A DNA stretch of 64,000 nt from Arcobacter acticola (lineage in GTDB: Bacteria > Campylobacterota > Campylobacteria > Campylobacterales > Arcobacteraceae), in the NCBI RefSeq assembly GCF_013177675.1, contig NZ_CP042652.1, positions 2,232,001-2,296,000 on the forward strand. The letters are read 5' to 3'. The position numbers were made by a program, and so were the translations under genes. The notes beneath the pieces are model-generated. The model did no database searches and was not told where the DNA came from. It saw only the letters and a list, made by a program, of their open reading frames with translations. Shown in pieces: positions 9,638 through 17,409 of this stretch; the stretch's first letter is position 1; each line of letters begins with the position of its first letter.

Positions 9638-11533
9638 TTATATCTCCTCTTTTACCATAGATTCAAAACCAAAAACATCAACAGCCTTAATACAAACAAC
9701 TCTTTTATCTTTTTTTGGAACCATTATTTTAGCACTATAAATCACATGAAGTGGATCACCATCATTTGCAGTATTTTCCCTATAATCTTGCCATTTACTC
9801 CTAAAAGTAACCCCGTCAAAATCAGGGTCAATACTCCAATACTCAATAAGTGCAAGAGGGTCTGTAGCCATAAGTTGTTGAAGAGATTTTTTATCATTTT
9901 CATCAAGGGGAATATTATCAGGACTTAAAAGAATATAGTTATCAAGTTTGATTATTAACTCTTCAATAGTATCATCATAAACTGTTTTTTCTATTGGTTT
10001 TATAGTTAAATATTGAAGTGAGCTAAATCTAATTTTTCCACTATCTACAAGTTTTTTATATGTGGCTTTTGATTTTAGTTTGTCAAGTAAATCAGGAGGT
10101 ATAACTAAAACTTCAAGTTTAGAGTCATTTAGTTCATTTATAGCACTACTTATATCATAGGCAAAATTCCATCCTAAAACTACAACTTTTTCCCAACCAC
10201 CCAAAAAGTTATCTCTAAATTCAATAGCTTTTTTCAAAGTAGCAAATCCAGTGAGGCGACTAGGACTATCTATAAAAACCAAAGTTTTTTTATCTTTGAT
10301 ATATCCCAAATTTCGTGGATGTTCATCTCCAAATCCCAAAGCACCAGAGCCACTATCATCACTAAAAAGTGAAATCACAACTTGTGATAAATCTCCGATT
10401 CGTTTATAAAGTTTGCTAGACTCAAATGCTTCTTTTTGATAATCGCCGATAGATTGATATAAAAATGGTTTCACTTCATTGTCAATCAGCCTTTTTCTTT
10501 GCACCATAATAGATGGTTTTCCAATATCACTACTTATCCATCTTCTGCCTAACTTTTCAGCAACCGATGCAGTTGTACCACTTCCTCCAAAGAAGTCAGC
10601 TACTATTGAATTTTCGTTTGATGATGCTTTGATAATTTTTTCTAATAATTTTTCTGGTTTTTGAGTTGAGTAATCTACTTTTTCTTTAGCCATACCATTT
10701 ATAGTTGCAATGTACCAAACATCAGTTGGTAAAGCTAATTCACTATCCCCTCTACCTTTATTTCCATCTGTGATTAATGCACCTTTATATTTTAATCTGT
10801 TTGCAGTTGCATCACTTATTTGTCGCTCTTCTAAAACTTCTTGTGCATTAAATATTATATTATCAGTATTTTTAGAATACATAAAAATATTATCGTGTTT
10901 TCTATTCCATCTGCTATCTGTTCTAATTCCCCAAGAATAATTCCAAATAATTTCATTCACAAAATTATTCTTTCCAAAAATATCATCAAGTAGAATTTTC
11001 ACATAATGCCCAACATGCCAATCAATATGCACATATATTGAGCCTTTTTCACTCAAAAGTTCTCTCATAAGTGCAAGTCGTGGATATATCATTTTAAGAT
11101 AACTAACCGTTCCATCTTTCCAAGTATCAGCATAGGCAAACTGCTCTATTACAGTTGGTTTTTGATTTAGATTTACATTTGGTAAAGTGATTTTTGTCCG
11201 ATAATCAGCCTTTGAGTCAAAAGGTGGGTCAATATAGATTAAGTCTATTTTTCCTCTCATACTCTTTAACCCACTTGCACTATCTCCCGCAAGAAGTCCT
11301 TGCATCACCAAAATATTATCCCCATAAATCAGCCTATTTTTCCACTCTTCATTTTCATCAACAGATGGAACCTCTCCACGATAAAGTCCGCTTATATCTT
11401 TTGAGGGTAAAACTAACTCATTGGTTTGTAAAGCCAAAGCATTTCCACTATTGATTCGTTCAAGTATTCGAGCAACTTCTGCCCGACCCTCTTTTACTAT
11501 TTTTGGTAACTCTTCTATTAATGATAAAGGCAT
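9638..11533 (-). CDS. mod: Type III DNA methyltransferase Mod subunit, 631 aa
   Basis: Adenine-specific methyltransferase and specificity subunit. Motif IV is DPPF in [13 protein letters not shown] (about residue 101) and the AdoMet-binding motif I is [16 protein letters not shown] (about 315-330). The order IV then I is that of the beta class, as in type III Mod proteins. The region between (about 170-300) is the likely target-recognition domain, and the C-terminal 280 residues probably contact Res. It is the first gene of a two-gene operon with res. No simple-sequence repeat tract is visible in the coding region, so there is no sign of phase variation. Its promoter region is shared with a small divergent HTH gene. 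Confidence 0.92.
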   Translation of the reverse strand: MPLSLIEELPKIVKEGRAEVARILERINSGNALALQTNELVLPSKDISGLYRGEVPSVDENEEWKNRLIYGDNILVMQGLLAGDSASGLKSMRGKIDLIYIDPPFDSKADYRTKITLPNVNLNQKPTVIEQFAYADTWKDGTVSYLKMIYPRLALMRELLSEKGSIYVHIDWHVGHYVKILLDDIFGKNNFVNEIIWNYSWGIRTDSRWNRKHDNIFMYSKNTDNIIFNAQEVLEERQISDATANRLKYKGALITDGNKGRGDSELALPTDVWYIATINGMAKEKVDYSTQKPEKLLEKIIKASSNENSIVADFFGGSGTTASVAEKLGRRWISSDIGKPSIMVQRKRLIDNEVKPFLYQSIGDYQKEAFESSKLYKRIGDLSQVVISLFSDDSGSGALGFGDEHPRNLGYIKDKKTLVFIDSPSRLTGFATLKKAIEFRDNFLGGWEKVVVLGWNFAYDISSAINELNDSKLEVLVIPPDLLDKLKSKATYKKLVDSGKIRFSSLQYLTIKPIEKTVYDDTIEELIIKLDNYILLSPDNIPLDENDKKSLQQLMATDPLALIEYWSIDPDFDGVTFRSKWQDYRENTANDGDPLHVIYSAKIMVPKKDKRVVCIKAVDVFGFESMVKEEI

Positions 11534-11621
11534 AATATTTTTCTCTTTTTTTAAGATTTGGGAAAAGATATTATCTTTTTATATCTTAAAAGGCAAATAT
11601 ATATTTTAAAGTTTAATTATA

Positions 11622-11638
11622 AAGCAAATATATTGCTT
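11622..11638. promoter_or_regulatory. Candidate operator between mod-res and the HTH gene
   Basis: A dyad AAGCAA-ATATA-TTGCTT (6-bp perfect arms, 5-bp spacer) lies in the 157-bp divergent intergenic region, 53 bp before the HTH start and 89 bp from the mod start. It is a plausible binding site for the small HTH protein. The link to that protein is inferred from position alone. Confidence 0.4.
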
Positions 11639-11690
11639 GTTGTTTAATTAATACTTTTGGGTTAATTTTTTACTAAAAAAGGTTAAAAAT

Positions 11691-11879
11691 ATGACACAAA
11701 GAGATATGGCAGGATTATTAAAAATTACCCCAATGACTTTAAGAAACTGGAAAAAAGAAAAACCAAAACTGTACGAAATAATAATGAAAGGCTTCGCATT
11801 TGAAGATGCCGTGAAAAAAGCTCAACAAAATGCCGATGAACTGAAAGCTTTAGAAGAAGAGTTTAAAACCAAGAAGTAA
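11691..11879 (+). CDS. Small HTH DNA-binding protein, 62 aa
   Basis: A helix-turn-helix occupies nearly the first half (TQRDMAGLLKITPMTLRNW, residues 2-20), followed by a charged helical tail rich in Lys and Glu. It has the size of a small regulator or adaptor. It is transcribed divergently from the mod-res operon, with an inverted repeat in between, so it may regulate restriction-modification expression in the way controller (C) proteins do. It lacks any clear C-protein family motif, so the role is inferred. Separated by 91 bp from the next plus-strand gene, which has its own -10 box. Confidence 0.65.
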   Translation: MTQRDMAGLLKITPMTLRNWKKEKPKLYEIIMKGFAFEDAVKKAQQNADELKALEEEFKTKK

Positions 11880-11937
11880 ATATTTATCCAAAACATTGCA
11901 ATTTGACATATTCTTTTGCTTTTATTATTTTTGGTGG

Positions 11938-11943
11938 TATAAT
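11938..11943 (+). promoter_or_regulatory. -10 box for the three-gene cassette
   Basis: TGG-TATAAT lies 27 bp before the ATG at 11971. It falls downstream of an alternative in-frame TTG at 11896, which argues that translation starts at 11971. The only TTGACA upstream is spaced too far for a normal -35. Confidence 0.45.
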
Positions 11944-11970
11944 TTAAGAAAATTCATTAGGAAATATTCA

Positions 11971-12690
11971 ATGATATGGGTCAATATTCTATTTCTAATA
12001 TTAGTATCTTCTCTACTCTTGAGTGATTTAACTTTTTTAAAAATCATTAATTCATCAAATATTATAACTGTTGTAACTGCATTTGCTGGTGCATTATCTG
12101 GTGCATGGGGAGCATATAAACTACAAATAAATAAAGAAAACAAAAAAGAAGAAAAACAAAAAATTAATTCACTTAATAAAGCATTATTTATTTTATTAAG
12201 GCAAATTAATGCAATGACAATGTTTAAAATTGATTTAGAAAAAGTAAAAGAAAAAGAACCTATCGTAAGAGCATTTCAAATACAAGCATGGAAAACAAAT
12301 CCATATAATGATTTAAAATTTAACTTTGAAGAACTATCTTTTATTTTAGATACCGAAGATTTAAATTTATTACATGAACTCTTTATCGTGCAAGAAAGTT
12401 TTGAACAAGCCATAGAAACAATAAATCAAAGGTCAATTTACTTTATCAATAAAGTCACTCCTGAGATGGAGTTAAAAGATATTGATAATAAAAAATTTAC
12501 ATTAGATGAATTAAAAACTGAAATGGATATTAATAAAATAAATGGATTAGTTTCAGGAACAGATTATATGTATATACATGTATATAGAACATATCAACAA
12601 TTAGAAGATGTAACATCAAAATTATTTAACTTTGCAAAATCACAATATCCAGATAAAAAATTTATTCAATTTGAAAAGAGTATATCGTGA
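11971..12690 (+). CDS. Membrane-anchored protein of unknown function (cassette gene A), 239 aa
   Basis: Two N-terminal membrane segments (about residues 2-22 and 31-49) are followed by a cytoplasmic, mostly alpha-helical domain of about 190 residues with a charged coiled-coil-like start (KENKKEEKQKINSLNKAL). No enzymatic motif is recognised. The ATG at 11971 is chosen because an AGGAAA ribosome-binding site precedes it and the nearest -10 box is just upstream. The gene overlaps the next by 4 bp (stop and GTG start share bases), which indicates translational coupling. It lies between a type III restriction system and a toxin-antitoxin module, so a defence role is possible but unproven. Confidence 0.7.
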   Translation: MIWVNILFLILVSSLLLSDLTFLKIINSSNIITVVTAFAGALSGAWGAYKLQINKENKKEEKQKINSLNKALFILLRQINAMTMFKIDLEKVKEKEPIVRAFQIQAWKTNPYNDLKFNFEELSFILDTEDLNLLHELFIVQESFEQAIETINQRSIYFINKVTPEMELKDIDNKKFTLDELKTEMDINKINGLVSGTDYMYIHVYRTYQQLEDVTSKLFNFAKSQYPDKKFIQFEKSIS

Positions 12691-13769
12691 TTGAAAATGT
12701 GTTTAAACTTTACTACACTGATAAAATAGACCTGTTTTCCAAAATAATTGAAAGTAGTATATTTGAGAGTATTTTCTTATCAATCATCGCTGCTGTAATT
12801 TTTAACCATATATTTGTAACCATACCATTTAATAAAAGAAAAAATAAACTCAGACCAATTATTGAAACTGATATGAGTTCTATATATTTTAATTTAACTA
12901 TTACTTTTGATCTCATTTTTAGACATTACGAAAAATCACCTTCTTATTATCAAGATAAAATGAGAGGAAATCAGCTATCAAAAAAAGATTTTAATATAGC
13001 TTTACAAAATAAGGTTTCAAATAATAATTTTTTACTCGATAAAAATTTGGCTCCATACATGATGATAATAGGGGATAAGCTAGAAGGTCATTTAAACAAA
13101 ATTAATGCTTTACTACAACATATTATTTCGCTTTATGATTATTGTTCAGTTGATGAAATTTTATTATTGAATAAATTAAGACAACAAATTGAAAAAATAC
13201 AATTGGATAAAACTCCACTATTTATCAATTATGAAAATAATAAAGTATTGCCAATACCATATTCTCTTGAATCTCAAACAAATAACTTTTATCAACTATA
13301 CTTATTATACATTGAATTAGTTACAACAATTATTTATACACATAAATTACTAGAAAAACTTAACTTTCAAAATAAGATAGTTTGCTTTTATTTTAGTAAA
13401 AATTATAAAATGTGTAAAAAAACTATTCAAGATTATAAAAGGAATTACCCAAATATGGATAGTACCTTTTTAGATTTATATCTTGCAAAATGTGAACTAA
13501 AATTAAATAATAATCAGAAATTTAAAAACTTAATATCTAGTGTAATCAAACAAAAACCTGAATTAATAGGACATAGATATATTTATGAAGAAATACTAAA
13601 TATTGATATTGTCAATAATTTACTAAAAAAATATTATTCAGATGAAGAAATCAAAAGATTAAATGATACTTTGGTAGAAGAAAAAACTCAAAAAGAAAAC
13701 TTTGAAAACCAAAATAAAAGCTTATATAAATATTTTCATCATAATAAAGAATACTCATTTAAAGAATGA
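12687..13769 (+). CDS. Membrane-anchored protein of unknown function (cassette gene B), 360 aa
   Basis: It starts with GTG, overlapping the end of gene A by 4 bp. One hydrophobic segment (about residues 25-47, IFESIFLSIIAAVIFNHIFV) should anchor the protein. The rest is a long helical cytoplasmic region; residues about 235-300 (NYKMCKKTIQDYKRNYP... DLYLAKCELKLNNNQKF) look like tetratricopeptide-like helix pairs. The C-terminal 40 residues are highly charged. No catalytic motif is seen. Codon use is very A/T-rich, like genes A and C, and the three appear to be one operon. Confidence 0.68.
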   Translation: MIENVFKLYYTDKIDLFSKIIESSIFESIFLSIIAAVIFNHIFVTIPFNKRKNKLRPIIETDMSSIYFNLTITFDLIFRHYEKSPSYYQDKMRGNQLSKKDFNIALQNKVSNNNFLLDKNLAPYMMIIGDKLEGHLNKINALLQHIISLYDYCSVDEILLLNKLRQQIEKIQLDKTPLFINYENNKVLPIPYSLESQTNNFYQLYLLYIELVTTIIYTHKLLEKLNFQNKIVCFYFSKNYKMCKKTIQDYKRNYPNMDSTFLDLYLAKCELKLNNNQKFKNLISSVIKQKPELIGHRYIYEEILNIDIVNNLLKKYYSDEEIKRLNDTLVEEKTQKENFENQNKSLYKYFHHNKEYSFKE

Positions 13770-13776
13770 CTTAAAA

Positions 13777-14649
13777 ATGGAAAGACTAGTAAATATTTTT
13801 GAGATAGAAAAAAACAATTTAATAACAGAAAATTTTGAATTAGAATATAAACTTAAAGAACTTGAGCAAACTATTGAGTATGCTAAATTTAGATGTTTAC
13901 CTACTTCTAAACTAATTGAAGAACTATCCAATTATCAAATAGACACTTTTGTAGAAAATTATTTTTACAGATTAAATGAGTTGAAATTAACAGTTAAAGA
14001 TTGTAATTTACTTATAGATTCTATAGATAAACTTATAAATAAATATACAAATTTAACGACTAAAGATAAAATAAAATTTGAAAATTTTATTAGACGATTA
14101 ATTGTATATCTACCATCACATCTAAGACATAAATATTTTGATATTTTTATAAATTCGACAAGAAAATCAGGAAGAAAAATTGCATATAAATCCATTTGTA
14201 AAGACTTGCTTACAAAAAATCAAATAAATTTACTTTTAGAATTATATTTAAAAAAAAGAGAAGAAGAATCTCTCAAATCAATTATTTTTTCTTCTGTAAA
14301 ACTTGATTTAGAAATTATTATATCTATTCTTGAAAAAACAGACAATAAATACTGGAAAGCAAGATTAATCCAAAATCTTATTCTCAATGAACAAAATGAA
14401 GTTTTAAAAATATATTCAATGTATCCATTTGAATTTGTACATGCAGTAGGCAGAATCGGTAATAAAAAATATATCAAAGTGATTAAAGAATTATTTGAAG
14501 AAAATAAAAATGATTTTGATTTTTTGTCAATTTATGCCTATTCATTAGGAAAACTGGGTGCAAAAAAAGAATTAAATAACCTTAGCAAATATATTAAAAC
14601 AAAAGGCAAGGCTTTAAATTGTCCCCAAGGGACGAGCAAAGAAGTCTAA
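13777..14649 (+). CDS. Helical-repeat (HEAT-like) protein (cassette gene C), 290 aa
   Basis: The ATG at 13777, 7 bp after the stop of gene B, is preferred over a TTG at 13702 inside gene B. The protein starts with a coiled-coil-like helix (KNNLITENFELEYKLKELEQ) and continues as repeated amphipathic helix pairs, of which FDFLSIYAYSLGKLGAKKEL near the C-terminus is the clearest HEAT-like unit. Such proteins usually act as scaffolds. The last dozen residues (KALNCPQGTSKEV) are encoded by a locally more GC-rich, hairpin-forming stretch unlike the rest of the gene, so the natural C-terminus may have been replaced by a dispersed element. Function unknown. Confidence 0.65.
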   Translation: MERLVNIFEIEKNNLITENFELEYKLKELEQTIEYAKFRCLPTSKLIEELSNYQIDTFVENYFYRLNELKLTVKDCNLLIDSIDKLINKYTNLTTKDKIKFENFIRRLIVYLPSHLRHKYFDIFINSTRKSGRKIAYKSICKDLLTKNQINLLLELYLKKREEESLKSIIFSSVKLDLEIIISILEKTDNKYWKARLIQNLILNEQNEVLKIYSMYPFEFVHAVGRIGNKKYIKVIKELFEENKNDFDFLSIYAYSLGKLGAKKELNNLSKYIKTKGKALNCPQGTSKEV

Positions 14650-14654
14650 ACTTC
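14621..14654. repeat. Two tandem hairpins, possible dispersed repeat element
   Basis: GTCCC-CAA-GGGAC (14621-14633) is followed after 7 bp by GAAGT-CTAA-ACTTC (14641-14654). Both are perfect stems and sit in a stretch of higher GC than the surroundings, spanning the stop codon of the helical-repeat gene. It resembles a REP-like or element-end sequence. No second copy occurs in this window. Confidence 0.4.
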
Positions 14655-14693
14655 CAGCCCAAATACTTAAAAATATTATAGGAAAATTTATCT

Positions 14694-14720
14694 AAAATCA
14701 CACAAACCCAATCTTTTTAG
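14694..14720. repeat. Tail repeat copy 1 (short)
   Basis: The 19-bp core AAAATCACACAAACCCAAT is shared exactly with copy 3 (16309) and differs at two positions from copy 2 (15307). On the minus strand it reads as the end of an open frame (KKIGFV-stop). It lies immediately 3' of the toxin-antitoxin operon. Confidence 0.6.
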
Positions 14721-14727
14721 AAAAAAA

Positions 14728-15012
14728 CTAAATTAATTTTTCCATATATTTGTTTATACCGATGATAATAATTTGATTTTTAGCAGTATCAATCTTATAA
14801 GGTACTACATATCCTTTAAAGATAAGATCTCTTATGTTGTTATTATTGAAGTAGATTGATTTTCTATATTTAAAAGGCATATTTGGAATATCATCTATAA
14901 TTTCATCCAACTCTACTTGAAATTTTATAGCCAGATTCACACTATCTTGTGCTATAAATTCCATGATAGATTGAAGTTTTTGAAGATAACTAATATCCCT
15001 AATTATTTGCAT
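14728..15012 (-). CDS. RelE/ParE-type toxin, 94 aa
   Basis: The length and pattern fit the RelE/ParE superfamily: an N-terminal two-helix region (YLQKLQSIMEFIAQDSVNLA), the mid-region PFKYRKSIYFNNNNIRDLIFKGY with basic residues, then VVPYKIDTAKNQIIIIGI, matching the usual 'Y-x-V-x-Y-x-I' core strands. It overlaps the upstream antitoxin gene by 14 bp, the common arrangement with antitoxin first. Whether it cleaves mRNA (RelE) or poisons gyrase (ParE) cannot be told from sequence. Confidence 0.85.
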   Translation of the reverse strand: MQIIRDISYLQKLQSIMEFIAQDSVNLAIKFQVELDEIIDDIPNMPFKYRKSIYFNNNNIRDLIFKGYVVPYKIDTAKNQIIIIGINKYMEKLI

Positions 15013-15265
15013 ATTTAGACTTGAGATTTTTCTTGAAGTTATTCATTTGATTTGTGTATTGTTCTTCTGATAGTAGCTGAGTATTACCATTTTCTATATT
15101 TTCTAAAGATTTCTGAAAATAGATTTTTGTTTGTTCAAAATCATCAACTACGAAATCTTCTTCTTTTACTGCAAGATTTTTAACCATACCCTTTTTTAGA
15201 CTTTTAATAATAGTTAAAAATGACTCATAGTTATCATCTTCTACTTGAAGCTGTATAGTTTTCAT
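14999..15265 (-). CDS. Antitoxin partner of the RelE/ParE toxin, 88 aa
   Basis: This is the first gene of the pair, with an AGAGGTAG ribosome-binding site. It is acidic and mostly helical (MKTIQLQVEDDNYESFLTIIKSLKKGM at the start, a long charged C-terminal half). It has no strong HTH or ribbon-helix-helix signature by eye, although the N-terminal strand followed by a helix could form a dimeric DNA-binding unit. The identification as antitoxin rests on order, overlap and size. Confidence 0.8.
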   Translation of the reverse strand: MKTIQLQVEDDNYESFLTIIKSLKKGMVKNLAVKEEDFVVDDFEQTKIYFQKSLENIENGNTQLLSEEQYTNQMNNFKKNLKSKYANN

Positions 15266-15306
15266 TTCTACCTCTTTTTTATTTTATTGTATCTTATTTT
15301 GAATAT

Positions 15307-15355
15307 AAAATCACATAAACTCAATTTTCTCAATCCCCTCTTTTACTTCATTTTA
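15307..15355. repeat. Tail repeat copy 2
   Basis: A 49-bp block identical to copy 3 (16309-16357) at 42 positions, all seven differences being transitions. Similarity continues about 10 bp to the left with one gap. On the minus strand it encodes NEVKEGIEKIEFM-stop, in a frame shifted by -1 relative to the ORF6N gene that ends at its edge. It lies 3' of the ORF6N gene and upstream of the antitoxin gene. Confidence 0.7.
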
Positions 15356-16262
15356 GCTTCTCTAAAACTTCCAAAGCTTCCATCTCAAACTTTGAAAAAG
15401 CAAACCATTTTTTGCCCAAGTCTTTAAGACTAGCTCCAACATGATAAATCTCTTTTTTATCAATAATAAGAAATCTATCATGAGCTTTTTTGAACTCTTT
15501 TAGTTCTATATTTTTATATTGAGAGCTATATTTTTGAAAGTCTAGATTCAACTGTTTTGAGATACTTTGGGTATATATTTTTATTTGCAAATTTTGATAT
15601 TTGCTGAAAAGTGTAAATACTGTATCATTGATATAATTATCTATTAGCAATACTTCACTTTTTGCACTTTTAAGTAAATCATTTATAAAAGCATAAGCAT
15701 CATAAATCTGTCCGTCATAAAATATCCCTTCACTAGGTTTTTGAGTTTTGTTTTCTAGTGCATTTAAAACTTGTTCTATTTTTGCATCTGTTTTAAGTTG
15801 ATAATAGATTTGTTGTTTTTCTAAAGTTTCTATCCTAGCGTATATTAAATTATTTGAATTGATGAGTTTTCGCATATTTACAAAAGCTCTCATAATATTT
15901 ATATGTATTTCTATAGCAATTTTACTTGTTAGCACAGTAGATAAAGAAGATACACCTTGCTCTGTAAAAACAAATGGTTTAGCTCCTCCAAAAGATTTTT
16001 TTGATGGTATCACAGATTGTGATACCAAGAAATCAATCTCCTCATCGTTTAGTTCAAACATAAAGTCATTGGGAAATCTATCAATATTCCTTTTTACCGC
16101 TTGTTTTAATGCTCTTGTTTCAACTTGATAAAGTACTGCTAAATCTCTATCAAGCATCACTTGAAATCCACGGATAGTGTAGATTTTATCTTGTAGGTTT
16201 TGTATATTTATTGTTGTTATTTGATTCATCTCTAAGTCCCAACTATTTATTTTTTTAATCAT
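15348..16262 (-). CDS. ORF6N-domain protein with PLD-like C-terminal domain, 304 aa
   Basis: The N-terminal half is an ORF6N DNA-binding domain as found in phage and island proteins (YTIRGFQVMLDRDLAVLYQV, RNIDRFPNDFMFEL, FVFTEQGVSSLSTVL). A helical linker follows (about residues 135-180). The C-terminal 120 residues have IDNYINDTVFTLF and HDRFLIIDKKEIYHVGAS, a single phospholipase-D-like half-site (H-x-[RK]-x4-D type) also present in the next gene upstream. Start choice is uncertain: the ATG at 16262 lacks a clear ribosome-binding site and an internal ATG at 16229 is possible. A regulator or nuclease-like effector of mobile origin is likely; the role is unknown. Confidence 0.8.
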   Translation of the reverse strand: MIKKINSWDLEMNQITTINIQNLQDKIYTIRGFQVMLDRDLAVLYQVETRALKQAVKRNIDRFPNDFMFELNDEEIDFLVSQSVIPSKKSFGGAKPFVFTEQGVSSLSTVLTSKIAIEIHINIMRAFVNMRKLINSNNLIYARIETLEKQQIYYQLKTDAKIEQVLNALENKTQKPSEGIFYDGQIYDAYAFINDLLKSAKSEVLLIDNYINDTVFTLFSKYQNLQIKIYTQSISKQLNLDFQKYSSQYKNIELKEFKKAHDRFLIIDKKEIYHVGASLKDLGKKWFAFSKFEMEALEVLEKLK

Positions 16263-16263
16263 A

Positions 16264-17208
16264 TCAAATGAATCTATTTTGATTTAAAAATATGACATTT
16301 TGCAATACAAAATCACACAAACCCAATTTTCTTAATCTCTTCTTTTGCTTCATCTTAAATATTTTATATATTAACAAATCCTTTACAGAAATATTCATCT
16401 TATTTACTGCAAATACTTTATTTCCCAAATCCTTGAAACTTGCTCCAAAATGATATACAATTTCATCACAAATCAAAAATCTATCATGAAAATTTTTAGT
16501 GATTTTTGCTTCAAGATTGGAATATTGTTTGTTATATTTTTGAATATCAAGTTGTAGTTCTTTAGAAATATTTTGAGTATAAATAGTAAATTTTACATTT
16601 TGATTTTTTGAAAATAGGTTTAATATAGATTCATTTATGTAATTATCAATTAAAATAATTGAAACTTTTGCACTTTTTATTAAATCTGATAAAAATACAT
16701 AAGCATCAAATATTTGTCCGTTGAAAAATATTCCGTGTTTGATTTCTATTGTATTATTTTTGATATGGGATTTAATAATTTGAATATCATTTTCAAGAAT
16801 AGTTAATCTTTGTTCTGTGATTTTATGAGTATTGATAGCATAACCATTTTGGATGTAGTTTTTAAGTACAGAAGTTGCCCATTGTCTAAAATGGATAGCT
16901 TTATTAGAACTTGTTCTATAACCTACTGCTAAAACAATATCTAAATTATAATACTTAATATCTCTTGTTTGTGTTTTATCTGATAGTGAACCATGTTTTG
17001 TGGTATGTGCAAAATTTGCACATACCACTTTTTCATCTAATTCATTATCTTTAAAAATATTTTTAATATGTTTTGATACAACACTTCTATCTATATCAAA
17101 AACTTTTGCAATATCATTGGTACTAGCCCAAATAGTATCCTTATCGGCAGATATTTTTAACTCTATCTCACCATTTTCATAGACTACTATATCTGATATT
17201 GTATCCAT
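16264..17208 (-). CDS. RhuM-like protein with PLD-like C-terminal domain, 314 aa
   Basis: The N-terminal 130 residues match RhuM-family proteins (TIWASTNDIAKVFDIDRSVV, HGSLSDKTQTRDIKYYNLD, AIHFRQWATSVLKNYIQNGY). The C-terminal domain is homologous to that of the neighbouring ORF6N protein (IDNYINESILNLFSKNQNV, HDRFLICDEIVYHFGAS). An AGGAG ribosome-binding site precedes the ATG. The last 30 or so residues (from KMKQKKRLRKLG on) are read through a copy of the tail repeat in a shifted frame and are basic, so the natural C-terminus was probably shorter. RhuM-type genes are frequent inside restriction and defence loci; the molecular role is unclear. Confidence 0.8.
   Translation of the reverse strand: MDTISDIVVYENGEIELKISADKDTIWASTNDIAKVFDIDRSVVSKHIKNIFKDNELDEKVVCANFAHTTKHGSLSDKTQTRDIKYYNLDIVLAVGYRTSSNKAIHFRQWATSVLKNYIQNGYAINTHKITEQRLTILENDIQIIKSHIKNNTIEIKHGIFFNGQIFDAYVFLSDLIKSAKVSIILIDNYINESILNLFSKNQNVKFTIYTQNISKELQLDIQKYNKQYSNLEAKITKNFHDRFLICDEIVYHFGASFKDLGNKVFAVNKMNISVKDLLIYKIFKMKQKKRLRKLGLCDFVLQNVIFLNQNRFI
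16309..16357. repeat. Tail repeat copy 3
   Basis: A 49-bp block matching copy 2 (42 of 49 positions). On the minus strand it encodes DEAKEEIKKIGFV-stop in the -1 frame relative to the RhuM-like gene, which reads through it. It separates the RhuM-like and ORF6N genes. Confidence 0.7.
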
Positions 17209-17302
17209 GTTTAATACTCCTAAATTTTATACGTACAAAACAATAACATAAAATTTTATTTTTATTAAAAAACATAACAAATTGCAATGTTTACAAAACA
17301 AA

Positions 17303-17328
17303 AAAGCCCCACCAAAAGGTGAGGCTTT
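17303..17328. terminator. Hairpin terminator
   Basis: AAAGCCCCACC-AAAA-GGTGAGGCTTT forms an 11-bp stem with one mismatch, flanked by A-tracts on the left that become a T-run on the minus strand. It probably ends transcripts of the oxidase operon that pass the first hairpin at 17368. Confidence 0.65.
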
Positions 17329-17367
17329 AAAATATCTATAATTAAAACTTAAAATCTCTTCTAAAAA

Positions 17368-17392
17368 TGCCAAAGAGAATATCTCTTTGGCA
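17368..17392. terminator. Perfect hairpin 3' of the oxidase operon
   Basis: TGCCAAAGAGA-ATA-TCTCTTTGGCA is a perfect 11-bp stem with a 3-nt loop, 18 bp after the last gene of the oxidase operon. A T-rich stretch follows on the minus strand (TTTTTAGAAG), so it may terminate transcription or stabilise the 3' end. Confidence 0.65.
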
Positions 17393-17409
17393 TATAACTT
17401 TAATAAAAA

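Noticed and set aside
10479-11609. Several plus-strand frames inside the mod gene
   Set aside because: They lack ribosome-binding sites and overlap conserved methyltransferase motifs on the other strand.
14694-16357. The three tail repeats as a CRISPR array
   Set aside because: Only three copies, spaced about 600 and 1000 bp apart with whole genes between them, and no palindromic repeat structure.
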